A stretch of 64,000 bases of DNA. Source: UBA12481 sp942493265. GTDB lineage: Bacteria; Bacteroidota; Bacteroidia; Bacteroidales; UBA12481. This document shows, in pieces, positions 53,462 to 62,796 of this stretch. Under the pieces are notes generated by a model. It saw only the letters and a program-made list of their open reading frames with translations, ran no database searches and had not been told where the DNA came from. The position numbers were made by a program, and so were the translations under genes. Where the stretch lies: the NCBI GenBank assembly GCA_942493265.1, contig OW818688.1:2790001-2854000 (forward strand), given 5' to 3'. The first letter of the stretch is position 1; each line of letters begins with the position of its first letter.

Positions 53462-56400
53462 ATGAAAAACCTGACCCTTCTTTTCGTTCTCACATTCTTT
53501 ACTTCAATCTTCTCTTTTTCGCAAACAGGTAGAATTGTGATATCTCCCAAAGCTACTGATATTGAAAACTATGCGGCGTTGGAACTGCAGCGGTATCTTT
53601 ATCAGGTTACAGGCGAGATACTGGAAATATCAGCCGGTCAGGAAAAAATAAAATCCGGGAGCTTTATTCTCGGACAGCGGGCCACCCATCCGCAGATCGA
53701 AAAACTGATTTCAGAACAAGCCGGACCTCAGGGGTATATCCTCCGGAGAGTGAAGGATAATATCATCATCGCCGGCTCTGATCCTGAAGGGGTTCTTTAT
53801 GGTGTATATGGCTTATTGGAGGACTATTACGGTATTGGATTCTATTTGGGCGGCGATGTTTTACCCGAGAAAAAGCTGTCACTCATGCCTGAATTCCTGA
53901 ATGAAACGAAAACACCGGCAGTGGCTATCCGTGGATTCCTGCCGTGGACTAACTTTCCCCAATCTGCCACTTCCTATTCGTGGGACGACTGGAAATTCAT
54001 CATCGACCAGATGGCAAAAATGCGGCTGAACTTTCTGCACATTCATAATTATAATGGTGAAGCCGGACACAATGAAATGTACCACAACTTTTCGGTGAAC
54101 GGTATCCTTTCCAGAGTGTGGATGGCAACGGCAAAATCCGGGCATGGCTGGGCCTGCCCGGGCTGGGATGTTAACGAATACCGATTCGGGGCTTCCGATC
54201 TTTTTGGAGATTATGACTTTGGCGCAGATGTGGCTTTGCACAATGAAACACTGACCAATGAGCAGGTATTCCGCAAAGGTGTGAGCATCTTCCAAAGGGT
54301 GATTGAATATGCACACCAGCGGGGTGTGAAGATTGGTCTGGGCCTGGATGTGGATCTTATCCTGCCTGAATACAAAACCTTGTCAGATGATCCGAAAGTA
54401 ATTGATGCACAGGTATATGAGGTGACAACCAATTATCCAGGCCTGGATTATCTCCTCTGTTTTCAATCAGAGGGTATTGCCTCAAAAACTGACCTGTGGA
54501 ATAAATGGCGGCGGGTATTCGATGGTTTTTACGCCGGAATGAAAGCCAGGTCACCCAATACCCGGCTGGCCGTTGCCGGGTGGGGCATAAGCCCTGTAAA
54601 TACCGCAACCCTGCCTGCCGATGTGATATGTGCGCCGATATCAGCTTATTCCGATGGCTGTGAAACCGGTGCCATATACGGCGACCGTGAATACTGGGGC
54701 TGCCCGTGGCTGGAGCGTGATTTCAACAGCTCGGAGTATTACTATCCATACAACATGAATCTGTCCAATACAATAGCTGCCTGGAACAACCGCGCCCCAA
54801 ACATGAAGGGGTTTTATTGTCTTACGTGGAGGCTTACCGATGCGATTGATCCCAAAATGTCGTTTATGAGCAAGGCCGCCTGGAATGATATGACCAAAAC
54901 CACCTCGAAAGATATTTATCATGCTTATGCAGCTCTGAATTACGGAGACGGTTCAGCCGATGTAATCACGGAAATAATCAATCAGAATGAGCCGTTCGCC
55001 TCGGGATTCGGCGAGTGCCAGGAAACACCGCAATTCAAACTTTTCGGTACCGATGATTACCTGCTCAATATCCGGAACTTTACCCTGAACGGAAAAGTCA
55101 TTGATGCTGCTAAACCTTCAGCACGGAACGGAACCCAGAACGCTCCATGCAATGAGGGTGGTGAGTGTGTGGGTTTTATTAAAAAGGATAACTGGCTGCA
55201 GTACAATGGACTGGATTTTGGATCAAAATCAGATAGCATAGCCTTGCGGGTTTCTTGCGCAACTTTCGGTGGTGTTATGGAATTCCGTCTTGATTCCCCG
55301 GTCGGTCCGGTTATCGGCACCTTCACGGTCAATGATACCCAAGGCTGGCAATCATGGATTAATGTCAGGGCCGGAATAAAATCCACCGGAGGCATTCACA
55401 CCCTGGTTCTCAAATTCCTTGAAAAGACTCCGGTTTCCGTGATGCCCGAATTTGATAAGGCAACCTCCCAGCTGGCTATCATCGATAAATGCATGCTAAC
55501 GGCAACCCCAGCACAGCGCGATCGCCTCAATAATCTCAGGTGCCGCATCGAGGCTGCAAAAGGTCATATTGAGATGAATAACCGGTTTAATGATCCTGAA
55601 TGGACAGAGATGGCCGATGTCATGCAATCCTGGGTCCGGAATTTCACTCATCGTGTAACTGATATTTCATCGCTTGGAAATGTGATGAGCAGCCAGAACC
55701 GATTTGTACAGCTTAATTACCTGCCTAAGGAAAAGGATGTCCGCAAACCTGCCGAAATCAATGCTCCTTTGCATCCTGTAGTGATTTCAGCACCCTCAGC
55801 AACCCTCGCGGGACAACCTTGCCCTTTGATTGTAAGGGTATTGGATTCGCGAAACCAAGAAAGTGTTTCTGCTACTTTTTACTGGCGGCTGGCGGGCGAG
55901 CCCGATTGGAAAAGCCTGCCGATGACCCGGCGGGTGAAAGCAATTTTTACAACACAGGTTCCTGCAACCGGACTTGTTGAATATTTCATCTCTGTGACTG
56001 ACGGAAACAGCTCCGTACGCTGGCCAGTTGCCGGTACACGGTCGTTGATAACTGTTGCCCAAAGCCACTATTCATCTCCTGCCATACCTGCTTCGGTCAG
56101 GGTGGATAACCGGACCATCAGCTGGGATCGCACAGAAAACGCGTGGTGGTACCGGATTTACCGAAGCACGGATCCGGATTTTAAACCCGGTCCGGAGAAT
56201 TTTGTCACTTTCCTACCGGCTTCCATGCTTTCATTTATCGACGGAGCACCGGGATTCGATGGTAAGTCATTGTCAGGCAGTCAGTTCTATCGGATCACTG
56301 CCGTGGATAAAAACGGAAATGAGAGTGCCCCGGGTCAACCTGTTAAGCTTGCTGCCCGCATGCAGTGGTGGCGGGATGCCCGCTTTGGGATGTTTATCCA

Positions 56401-57574
56401 CTGGGATATGTCGAGCGTGGCCGGTACTGAAATCAGCTGGTCGCGGCTCGGGCCCAAGCCATTGGATGGCTCCTGGGGAGGTCCCGCCGGTTCAGGCGGT
56501 GATTCTGTATACGATAACCTGTATAAACGTTTTAATCCTTCAAAATTCGATGCCCGTGAATGGGTAAGGATCGCAAAGGATGCCGGGATGAAGTACCTGG
56601 TTTTCACAACCAAGCACCATGGCGGATTTTCCATGTGGAATACCAGACTTTCTGATTATTCGATCATGAATACACCCTTCAAACGGGATGTGGTTAAGGA
56701 ATTGTCGGAGGCCTGCCATGAAGCCGGGTTGAAATTCGGAATCTATTATTCACCTCGCGATTGGTGGCATCCGGATTACGGCATTGGCGATAACAGCAGG
56801 TATGAAGCCTACATGACCGGGCAGCTGAGGGAATTGCTGACTGAATACGGCGCGGTGGATGTTGTTTGGTTCGATAGTTTTGGTACCGGGGAATCAATCA
56901 GATACTGGCACGCAGATAAAGTACTGGCTCTGGTAAGGGAACTTCAGCCCCAAACAATTATCAATAACCGGTGCAGTTTCTTTGCAGAGTATGTTCCGTC
57001 GCTTCAGGCTGATTTCGATACCCCCGAGCAGACAATAGGATCTTACCGTACCAACCGCGATTGGGAATCCTGCATGTGCGTGGTGGATGCTCCCGGCGGT
57101 GGCTGGTCATACCGGACGGATGGAAAAGTCAAACCGTTTGATGATTGCATCCGCACACTCGTAAGCTGTGCCACTGGTGACGGCAACCTTTTGCTCGATG
57201 TGGGTCCGGATGCTACCGGGATAATTCCGGCTGATCAGGCTGGCCGTCTTGCTGAAATGGGTGCGTGGATCCGTAAATATGGTGAATCAATCTATGAAAC
57301 CGAAGGCGGACCGTTCCGCAATGGCCCCTGGGGAGGAGGCACCTTTAAAGGCAATAAGGTTTTTGTTCACTTGTTTGATGATGCCCCTGATTTCGTTGAA
57401 TTGCCTGCCCTGAAGCAAAGGCTCGTGTCAGGCAGATGCCTGACAGGTGGTGAGGTAAAAGTGACGGAGAAGAATGGCCGGATATCCATTTCCTGTTTGC
57501 CAAAAGATAGAACAACACCGGATACAATCATCGAATTAACTTTTGATCACGAGGTTACCCGGGTCGACCATTGA
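53462..57574 (+). CDS. GH67N-like / CBM6 / GH29 alpha-L-fucosidase fusion
   Basis: 1370 residues. The signal peptide ends SFSQ. Residues about 20-140 resemble the GH67 N-terminal domain (NYAALELQRYLYQVTGE, GVLYGVYGLLEDYYGIGFY). A TIM-barrel-like domain follows (about 145-520, RGFLPWTNFPQSAT, QMAKMRLNFLHIHNYNG). A CBM6-type module is at about 540-660, a short FN3-like stretch follows, and a full GH29 fucosidase starts at residue 967 (MQWWRDARFGMFIHWDMSS) with KHHGGFSMW and the nucleophile motif VVWFDSFG (D1138). Two catalytic domains on one chain would attack fucosylated or glucuronosylated glycans. The activity of the first barrel is not certain. Confidence 0.87.
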   Translation: MKNLTLLFVLTFFTSIFSFSQTGRIVISPKATDIENYAALELQRYLYQVTGEILEISAGQEKIKSGSFILGQRATHPQIEKLISEQAGPQGYILRRVKDNIIIAGSDPEGVLYGVYGLLEDYYGIGFYLGGDVLPEKKLSLMPEFLNETKTPAVAIRGFLPWTNFPQSATSYSWDDWKFIIDQMAKMRLNFLHIHNYNGEAGHNEMYHNFSVNGILSRVWMATAKSGHGWACPGWDVNEYRFGASDLFGDYDFGADVALHNETLTNEQVFRKGVSIFQRVIEYAHQRGVKIGLGLDVDLILPEYKTLSDDPKVIDAQVYEVTTNYPGLDYLLCFQSEGIASKTDLWNKWRRVFDGFYAGMKARSPNTRLAVAGWGISPVNTATLPADVICAPISAYSDGCETGAIYGDREYWGCPWLERDFNSSEYYYPYNMNLSNTIAAWNNRAPNMKGFYCLTWRLTDAIDPKMSFMSKAAWNDMTKTTSKDIYHAYAALNYGDGSADVITEIINQNEPFASGFGECQETPQFKLFGTDDYLLNIRNFTLNGKVIDAAKPSARNGTQNAPCNEGGECVGFIKKDNWLQYNGLDFGSKSDSIALRVSCATFGGVMEFRLDSPVGPVIGTFTVNDTQGWQSWINVRAGIKSTGGIHTLVLKFLEKTPVSVMPEFDKATSQLAIIDKCMLTATPAQRDRLNNLRCRIEAAKGHIEMNNRFNDPEWTEMADVMQSWVRNFTHRVTDISSLGNVMSSQNRFVQLNYLPKEKDVRKPAEINAPLHPVVISAPSATLAGQPCPLIVRVLDSRNQESVSATFYWRLAGEPDWKSLPMTRRVKAIFTTQVPATGLVEYFISVTDGNSSVRWPVAGTRSLITVAQSHYSSPAIPASVRVDNRTISWDRTENAWWYRIYRSTDPDFKPGPENFVTFLPASMLSFIDGAPGFDGKSLSGSQFYRITAVDKNGNESAPGQPVKLAARMQWWRDARFGMFIHWDMSSVAGTEISWSRLGPKPLDGSWGGPAGSGGDSVYDNLYKRFNPSKFDAREWVRIAKDAGMKYLVFTTKHHGGFSMWNTRLSDYSIMNTPFKRDVVKELSEACHEAGLKFGIYYSPRDWWHPDYGIGDNSRYEAYMTGQLRELLTEYGAVDVVWFDSFGTGESIRYWHADKVLALVRELQPQTIINNRCSFFAEYVPSLQADFDTPEQTIGSYRTNRDWESCMCVVDAPGGGWSYRTDGKVKPFDDCIRTLVSCATGDGNLLLDVGPDATGIIPADQAGRLAEMGAWIRKYGESIYETEGGPFRNGPWGGGTFKGNKVFVHLFDDAPDFVELPALKQRLVSGRCLTGGEVKVTEKNGRISISCLPKDRTTPDTIIELTFDHEVTRVDH

Positions 57575-59848
57575 TTCGGTAACTTCTCTTAATGCCACGA
57601 TTAGCTCCTTTGCATTGTCCATGGAAAAGCACATCGGTGGTTTAAACTTGATCACATTGTTGAAAGGCCCGTCAGTACTGAGCAGGAACCCTCTTTCCTT
57701 CATCTCATTCACAATTGAAGATGCCATTCCTGTTGCCGGGTTACCGGTCTCTGGGTCATTCAGCTCGATGCCGAGGAAGAGACCCGATCCCCTCACAACA
57801 GCGTAGGGAAACACACTCTGCAATTCGCTGATCAGATAATCACCAACCAATCTGGCATTTTCCTGAAGATTTTCATTTTCAATAACATCCAGAACTGCAA
57901 GACCAATCTCGCAGCTGACAGGATTTCCTCCGAAGGAGCTGAAAAACTCCATCCCAGTTTCAAAGCTTGCAGCAATTTCATCCGTGCAAACCACCGCTCC
58001 CATAGGATGTCCGTTACCCATGGGTTTACCGATAATCACCATATCGGGCACAACATCATATAACTCGTAAGCCCAGAATTTGTGACCAACCCGGCCAAAT
58101 CCGGTCTGTACCTCATCTGCAACATAAATTCCTCCTGATTCCCTGACTTCCCGCACAGTTTGTTGCATGAATTCTTTGGGAAGCACAATCTGACCAGCAC
58201 AACCCACAATGGATTCAGCGAAGAAAGTCATCCCCCTGGTTTTCAGGGTTGAGGACTGCGGGGTGTTGGTCTGTCCATCCGTCGGGAGAATCGTTACATT
58301 TTCAGGCTTTCCTTTCCCTCCTTTGCGGTTAAATTTGTATGGACTCAATCCGATGGCTGCCTGGGTATTGCCATGGTAAGCATAGTCCAGAACCAGATAT
58401 TCGCATTTGCCGGTATGGGCTTCTGCCAGCCTCACCGCAAGATCGGTGGCCGCTGATCCGGAATTCACAAAAAACACCTTTTTAAGGGTTGACTGAAATT
58501 TGGACAATAATTTATCAGCATACCGGTCAAGGCTTTCGTACAAATACCGTGTATTCGTATTCAGTTTCGCCATCTGCCTTTGCCCGGCTTCCACTACTTT
58601 CGGATGGCAATGGCCCACGTGCGGGATGTTATTCACACAATCCAGATAGGTTCTCCCATCCCCGCTGTACATATACTGCATGGCCGCCCCGCTCATCCTT
58701 ATCGGTTCTTTGTACGCCAGCGATACCGCCCTCGAAAAATACAAATACCTTTCCACCACCCCCTCAACCCCCTCAACCTCCTCAACCTCCTCAACCCCCT
58801 TAACCCCCTTAACCTCCTTAACCGCCTTAACCCCCTTAACCCCCTTAACCTCCTTAACCTCCTTCATCCCTTCCGGGTTCTGCCTGACCCACCGATGCAG
58901 CATCCTCCTCGCACCACTGACACTCACCTGGTGATAATCGTTCCCTGTATTGTCCTGACTTTTTCTCGCTGACATCACCATCGTCTGGCACCATCTGGCA
59001 GCAATCAGGTAATAAAGTATCGCTGTTTCTTCATCGGTCAGCGGGATGATACAGGAATATCCGTCAACAACCTCTTGGTACACTTCCCGGAAGTCTTCTC
59101 TGCCCATCATTGCATAAGCCAGCACAATGGCCACCTCATTCACTCTTGCTCCCCACACCATATCACCGAAGTCGATCACCCCGGCAACCTTATGGATACC
59201 ACTTTCCTGCTTGACCAATATATTCCAGTCATTGCCGTCAGCGTGTATCAATCCTTTGGGTAATTTATGGTAAACCGGCACGACTTCCTCCCGGTATTTC
59301 ATCAGAAAATAGTGTACGAGCCTGCGATCTGCCGGGTCTTCAATCAGATAAACATACTCGACCAATTCCAAAACACGCGACAGATCCCATTCATGTGTCC
59401 GGGTTTTTATGGCTGAACCTTCTAACCCACTCATCTCCCTGTCGATCACTGCAAAAGTCCGACCAAGTTCATGGTAGAACGCAATACCCGGTTTAACTTC
59501 CGCCAAAAATTCACCTTCGATATAGGTTAATAACCGTGCATAACAGATTTTGTGGTCAATATAGAAATCAACAATAAGGTCTCCCTTGATGGTGGGTACA
59601 ACGCAGGGCAGCAGCTGATCAGAACTTGTTTTCAATAAGACATTGAATATCTGATTCTGGGCCCGAATAAAATCCAGGTCGTTTGAATCAACAGTTACCT
59701 TAAAGATGAATTTTTCGCCTGAATTGCTTGTAACCAGATAATTGCGGTCCTGATACGCAACCAGCTCCTGGATCGAACCTTGGATCTCATAATGATACGC
59801 CAATAAGCGGGTCAGTATTTCGATCTCTTTGTCAATTTCCGTATCCAT
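57536..59848 (-). CDS. Phosphotransferase (APH) - class III aminotransferase fusion with minisatellite linker
   Basis: 770 residues. Residues about 1-330 are an aminoglycoside-phosphotransferase/choline-kinase-like domain with the catalytic motif GLIHADGNDWNILV and the DFG-like GVIDFGDMVWG. The linker (about 337-375) is composed of V-K-E/G/A triplets. Residues about 375-770 are a PLP-dependent class III aminotransferase with NSGSAATDLAVRLAE, YVADEVQTGFGR and the PLP lysine motif IIGKPMGNGHPMG. Relatives with this pairing, often with an M23 domain between, act on phosphorylated amino alcohols or hydroxylysine. Here the middle domain is replaced by repeats. The gene ends 39 bases inside the convergent GH29 fusion. 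Confidence 0.9.
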   Translation of the reverse strand: MDTEIDKEIEILTRLLAYHYEIQGSIQELVAYQDRNYLVTSNSGEKFIFKVTVDSNDLDFIRAQNQIFNVLLKTSSDQLLPCVVPTIKGDLIVDFYIDHKICYARLLTYIEGEFLAEVKPGIAFYHELGRTFAVIDREMSGLEGSAIKTRTHEWDLSRVLELVEYVYLIEDPADRRLVHYFLMKYREEVVPVYHKLPKGLIHADGNDWNILVKQESGIHKVAGVIDFGDMVWGARVNEVAIVLAYAMMGREDFREVYQEVVDGYSCIIPLTDEETAILYYLIAARWCQTMVMSARKSQDNTGNDYHQVSVSGARRMLHRWVRQNPEGMKEVKEVKGVKGVKAVKEVKGVKGVEEVEEVEGVEGVVERYLYFSRAVSLAYKEPIRMSGAAMQYMYSGDGRTYLDCVNNIPHVGHCHPKVVEAGQRQMAKLNTNTRYLYESLDRYADKLLSKFQSTLKKVFFVNSGSAATDLAVRLAEAHTGKCEYLVLDYAYHGNTQAAIGLSPYKFNRKGGKGKPENVTILPTDGQTNTPQSSTLKTRGMTFFAESIVGCAGQIVLPKEFMQQTVREVRESGGIYVADEVQTGFGRVGHKFWAYELYDVVPDMVIIGKPMGNGHPMGAVVCTDEIAASFETGMEFFSSFGGNPVSCEIGLAVLDVIENENLQENARLVGDYLISELQSVFPYAVVRGSGLFLGIELNDPETGNPATGMASSIVNEMKERGFLLSTDGPFNNVIKFKPPMCFSMDNAKELIVALREVTESMVDPGNLVIKS
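58759..58866. repeat. 12-unit 9-base minisatellite inside the fusion linker
   Basis: Twelve consecutive 9-base units of CCNCCTYAA type span 58759-58866 on the plus strand (last unit diverged). On the coding minus strand each unit encodes V followed by K or E and E, G or A. The unit size keeps the frame, so copy-number changes alter only linker length. Confidence 0.9.
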
Positions 59849-59922
59849 TCTCTGATATTGTGTACTATATCTCCTAACCTCTCCTCATGATTCCTCACCA
59901 TTCTTCACTTTTCTTTTCTTTC

Positions 59923-60615
59923 CTAACTTCTTCTTATCGTTTTCTCACTCCTCAGCAGCCCGATCATAATCAGGTATTGTGCCAGCATATATGTACCCAT
60001 AACAATGAACCCTTCGTGGGGTATTGGTGCATAGAACTTGTTGATTGCCAATAGACTGTCTGAAATCACGAAAAAAGCGGCACCTGAAAATAAAATCAGA
60101 AAGCTCTTTGAATCCATCAGGCCAAGCCGGTTAAATGCTGCAACCGACATGCCGATCAGAGATATCGCATAAAGTGCGACAACCGGTTTCATCACCCCCT
60201 CCAAACTCGGGGAAAGGAATAGGTAAATACCTGTTAAGTATATTAAAAACGGCAATATCCATAAGGGTTTACGTTGGATCAGGCCTTTCCCCGGACCAAT
60301 CGCGAATTTTCGAAAAACCTGGATATAAGTAATTTGTGAAAGAAAAAAACCACCGACCCCTGCGAAAAAGAACATATCTCCTTTATCACCAAACATCAGG
60401 AGCATATCACCTGCCCAGGAAAAGAAGAAAGCCAGAATCACCAGCCACCGGTAAGGCTGCGGTTTGGTCATTATCAAAAAATACACAGCTATCCATATCA
60501 GAATGAATGGCTTTACCGGATAGTCCAGCCATATGCTGCCATTAATGGTTCCAATAAGTTCCAGTACGACGATTAAAACAAAAATCAGGTGAAGAACAAT
60601 GGATTTGGTTTTCAT
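59923..60615 (-). CDS. Lysoplasmalogenase-like membrane protein (YhhN/TMEM86 family)
   Basis: 230 residues with about eight membrane helices. The family blocks LVILAFFFSWAGDMLLMF and PHEGFIVMGTYMLAQYLIMIGL are visible; acidic residues sit in the conserved WAGDMLL motif. Members hydrolyse the vinyl-ether bond of lysoplasmalogens. Plasmalogens occur in some anaerobes, but the local substrate is not shown. The intergenic stretch before the preceding gene and its extreme 3' end are pyrimidine-rich on the plus strand (59873-59940). Confidence 0.85.
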   Translation of the reverse strand: MKTKSIVLHLIFVLIVVLELIGTINGSIWLDYPVKPFILIWIAVYFLIMTKPQPYRWLVILAFFFSWAGDMLLMFGDKGDMFFFAGVGGFFLSQITYIQVFRKFAIGPGKGLIQRKPLWILPFLIYLTGIYLFLSPSLEGVMKPVVALYAISLIGMSVAAFNRLGLMDSKSFLILFSGAAFFVISDSLLAINKFYAPIPHEGFIVMGTYMLAQYLIMIGLLRSEKTIRRS

Positions 60616-60702
60616 AATGCGGTAATCAGGTTTGGATTAATTGTGCTCAGGTTCAATTTGCAATTTAATTAAATCCTTGCACACCGTGATTATATAAAGA
60701 AA

Positions 60703-60731
60703 AATCCCGGTCAGTTTATACTGCCGGGATT
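60703..60731 (-). terminator. Hairpin terminator after the DUF1573 gene
   Basis: AATCCCGG-T-CAGT pairs with ACTG-CCGGGATT around a TTAT loop, with one unpaired base. It lies 23 bases downstream of the minus-strand stop at 60754 and is followed by A/T-rich sequence. Confidence 0.75.
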
Positions 60732-60753
60732 ATCTGATATTTTAAAATGCTGT

Positions 60754-61383
60754 TTATTTAACGGTCTGTGGTGTAGCAGGCTGTGCTTCAACTTTCTGTA
60801 CTTCACCTTTTATGGTCAGTACATATTTTTGACCATCGTTCATTTTTACGACCGCTGATTTGCTGAAATAGCCGCTGATTTTAGCATCGTAAGTAAGTAC
60901 CACTTCACCTTTTCCACCTGGCTTGATAGGCTCTTTGGTATACTTGGGAGATGTACATCCGCAGCTTGGTTGAACCAGGGTAATGGTAATGGGTTCTTTC
61001 CCGGCATTTGTCACAGTAAAGGTTGCATTGCCTGGTTTCAGCTGGACGAGAGTTTTACCAAAATCATAATCGGTAACATCCCAGGTACAGGTTAAGGGTA
61101 CCGCAGGTGCCGGCGGGGTTACCTTATTGGCTGCAGCAGGATTGACCGGGGCAGTTGCTGCGCCGGTTACCGGAGGTGTGGTGGTAACGGTAGCTGTTCC
61201 GGTTTTGGTTGTGGCAGGCGTTGCTGTTGTTGTTGCTGCTGCTTTGGTTGCGGGTGGAGTCACCTGACCCTGCTGGGCTGATTTCTGAACTTGCTCAAGG
61301 GTAACTTTCTTTTGTGCATTTACCGGTAATGTGGTGAAAACCAAGGCTCCGGCGGCCAGTATGAATAATGCAGTCTTTTTCAT
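60754..61383 (-). CDS. DUF1573-domain secreted protein with Thr/Ala/Pro-rich spacer
   Basis: 209 residues. The signal peptide is MKKTALFILAAGALVFTTLPVNA. Residues about 35-95 are an unstructured spacer rich in T, A and P. Residues about 98-200 are a DUF1573 Ig-like domain (TNAGKEPITITLVQPSCGCTSPKYTKEPIKPGGKGEV-type blocks, with the SCGC motif and YDAKISGYFSK). DUF1573 proteins are abundant in Bacteroidota envelopes and have no assigned biochemical role; the SCGC cysteines may bind or be redox active. It has its own promoter and terminator. Confidence 0.9.
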   Translation of the reverse strand: MKKTALFILAAGALVFTTLPVNAQKKVTLEQVQKSAQQGQVTPPATKAAATTTATPATTKTGTATVTTTPPVTGAATAPVNPAAANKVTPPAPAVPLTCTWDVTDYDFGKTLVQLKPGNATFTVTNAGKEPITITLVQPSCGCTSPKYTKEPIKPGGKGEVVLTYDAKISGYFSKSAVVKMNDGQKYVLTIKGEVQKVEAQPATPQTVK

Positions 61384-61409
61384 ATTCTTTTATTTGTTAA
61401 TTTATGAAT

Positions 61410-61417
61410 CAAAAGTA
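61410..61417 (-). promoter_or_regulatory. -7 promoter element of the DUF1573 gene
   Basis: On the minus strand 61417-61410 reads TACTTTTG, an exact TAnnTTTG match 26 bases before the ATG at 61383. No clear TTG is seen at the usual -33 distance. Confidence 0.45.
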
Positions 61418-61482
61418 GGTTCTTACCTGATGCCACACCGTTAACGGGTATCAAAAAATTGTTAATGAGTTGTTAAGCAATA

Positions 61483-61513
61483 TTGGCTGCCATCTCTTAA
61501 TCCGGTATCTTCG
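61483..61513 (+). promoter_or_regulatory. Candidate promoter of the RprX/RprY-like pair
   Basis: TTG at 61483-61485 and TATCTTCG at 61506-61513 are 20 bases apart. The -7 element has one mismatch to TAnnTTTG. The ATG is at 61519, so the leader would be very short. Confidence 0.4.
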
Positions 61514-61518
61514 CTAAT

Positions 61519-62793
61519 ATGAACCGAACCGCTATAAGGCTTGTACTCATTCTGGGAATTCTTGCGATTGCCGGAATTATCAGTGTGCAATTCTATTTTG
61601 TCCGTCAGGCAGTGAACCAGGAGAGCCGGCAGCTTAATCAAACCATTACCATAGCGCTTACCTCGGTGGCCGAGGACCTGGCCCGTTATAATGATGCCGA
61701 ACTGCCACGCCAGAATCCTGTTTTTCACCATAGTCCCGATTATTATATCGTTAATGTCAATACTCATATTCAACCGGATATTCTTGAACAATTCCTGGTT
61801 ACTGAGTTTAAAATAAGAAGGCTTACCCTTGATTTTGAATATGGAATTTATGATTGCAGCACTGATAAAATGGTATACGGCAGCATGGTACGCTTTGGTG
61901 ATAAACCCAGGATCAAACCCATGCAAGATAATTTGCCCAAATCTTCGGACTACCTATATTATTTCGGAATACATTTTGCCGGCCGGAATCAAATGATTCT
62001 CGATTCGCTGGGAATATGGTATTTCTTTAGTTTTATACTCCTGCTGGTTGTCATTTTCTTTGCTTATTCCCAGATGATCATCCTTCGCCAGCGCAGGTAT
62101 GCTGAGGTTCAGCGCGATTTTATCAACACCATGACCCATGAGTTTAAAACACCGCTGGCTTCCCTGTCAATGTCGGCCGACGTGATTCAGCGGCCTGATA
62201 TAATTAAGGACCCTGAACGTCTTTTCAGATACGGAGAAATCATCCGAAGCCAGGTTAACCACCTGCTTAAACAGGTTGAATTGGTTCTGGAAATGGGGGG
62301 GCCTTCCGGAGATAAGCTCCTGATTAAGAAGGTACCGGTTCAACTGAAGGTATTAGTCGGAGAGATTTTCGAGCAAATGGAACCGCATATCCATTGCTCA
62401 AAGGGAACATTAACACTGAGCTACCAGTCAAAAATTGAAACCATTGAGGCCGATCCCCTCCATCTGTCCAATATTTTGCTTAACCTGCTTGACAATGCCT
62501 TGAAGTATTCCGGCGATGTTCCGGTTATTGAGGTTACCATTTCAGATTCTTCCGACGGATTGTTCATCGAAGTGCGTGATCACGGAATCGGGATTCCTGC
62601 AAAACTGACCAAAAGGATCTTCGAGAAGTTTTACCGTGTGCCAACCGGGAATGTTCATAATGCCAAAGGCTTCGGCCTGGGTCTTTATTATACCCGCAAT
62701 GCTGTGAAAGCACATGGCTGGAAGATAAGCCTGGAAAGTAAGGAGGGGCAGGGTACCGTTGTCAGGATCATGATTGCTGTTAAAAAGAAATGA
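61519..62793 (+). CDS. Sensor histidine kinase, RprX-like
   Basis: 424 residues. One membrane helix is at about 7-29 and a second at about 165-185, leaving an extracytoplasmic region of about 135 residues with no recognised sensor domain. HisKA has RDFINTMTHEFKTPLASLSMS, the N box is ILLNLLDNALKYSGD, G1 is VRDHGIGIP and G2 is GFGLGLYYTRN. The gene is three bases ahead of the response regulator. RprX/RprY of Bacteroides is the best-known pair with this architecture; its regulon is not inferable here. Confidence 0.93.
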   Translation: MNRTAIRLVLILGILAIAGIISVQFYFVRQAVNQESRQLNQTITIALTSVAEDLARYNDAELPRQNPVFHHSPDYYIVNVNTHIQPDILEQFLVTEFKIRRLTLDFEYGIYDCSTDKMVYGSMVRFGDKPRIKPMQDNLPKSSDYLYYFGIHFAGRNQMILDSLGIWYFFSFILLLVVIFFAYSQMIILRQRRYAEVQRDFINTMTHEFKTPLASLSMSADVIQRPDIIKDPERLFRYGEIIRSQVNHLLKQVELVLEMGGPSGDKLLIKKVPVQLKVLVGEIFEQMEPHIHCSKGTLTLSYQSKIETIEADPLHLSNILLNLLDNALKYSGDVPVIEVTISDSSDGLFIEVRDHGIGIPAKLTKRIFEKFYRVPTGNVHNAKGFGLGLYYTRNAVKAHGWKISLESKEGQGTVVRIMIAVKKK

Positions 62794-62796
62794 TTT

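Noticed and set aside
58759..58866. CRISPR array candidate
   Set aside because: Units are contiguous 9-mers without spacers and are translated in frame; no cas genes are near.
58489..58972. Overlapping plus-strand frames rich in PLN and TPL/TSL repeats
   Set aside because: They are antisense readings of the 9-base minisatellite within the kinase-aminotransferase gene and have no signal, domain or start context.
59873..59940. Pyrimidine-rich tract as a regulatory RNA
   Set aside because: Low-complexity sequence before and at the 3' end of the lysoplasmalogenase-like gene; no hairpin or promoter supports an RNA.
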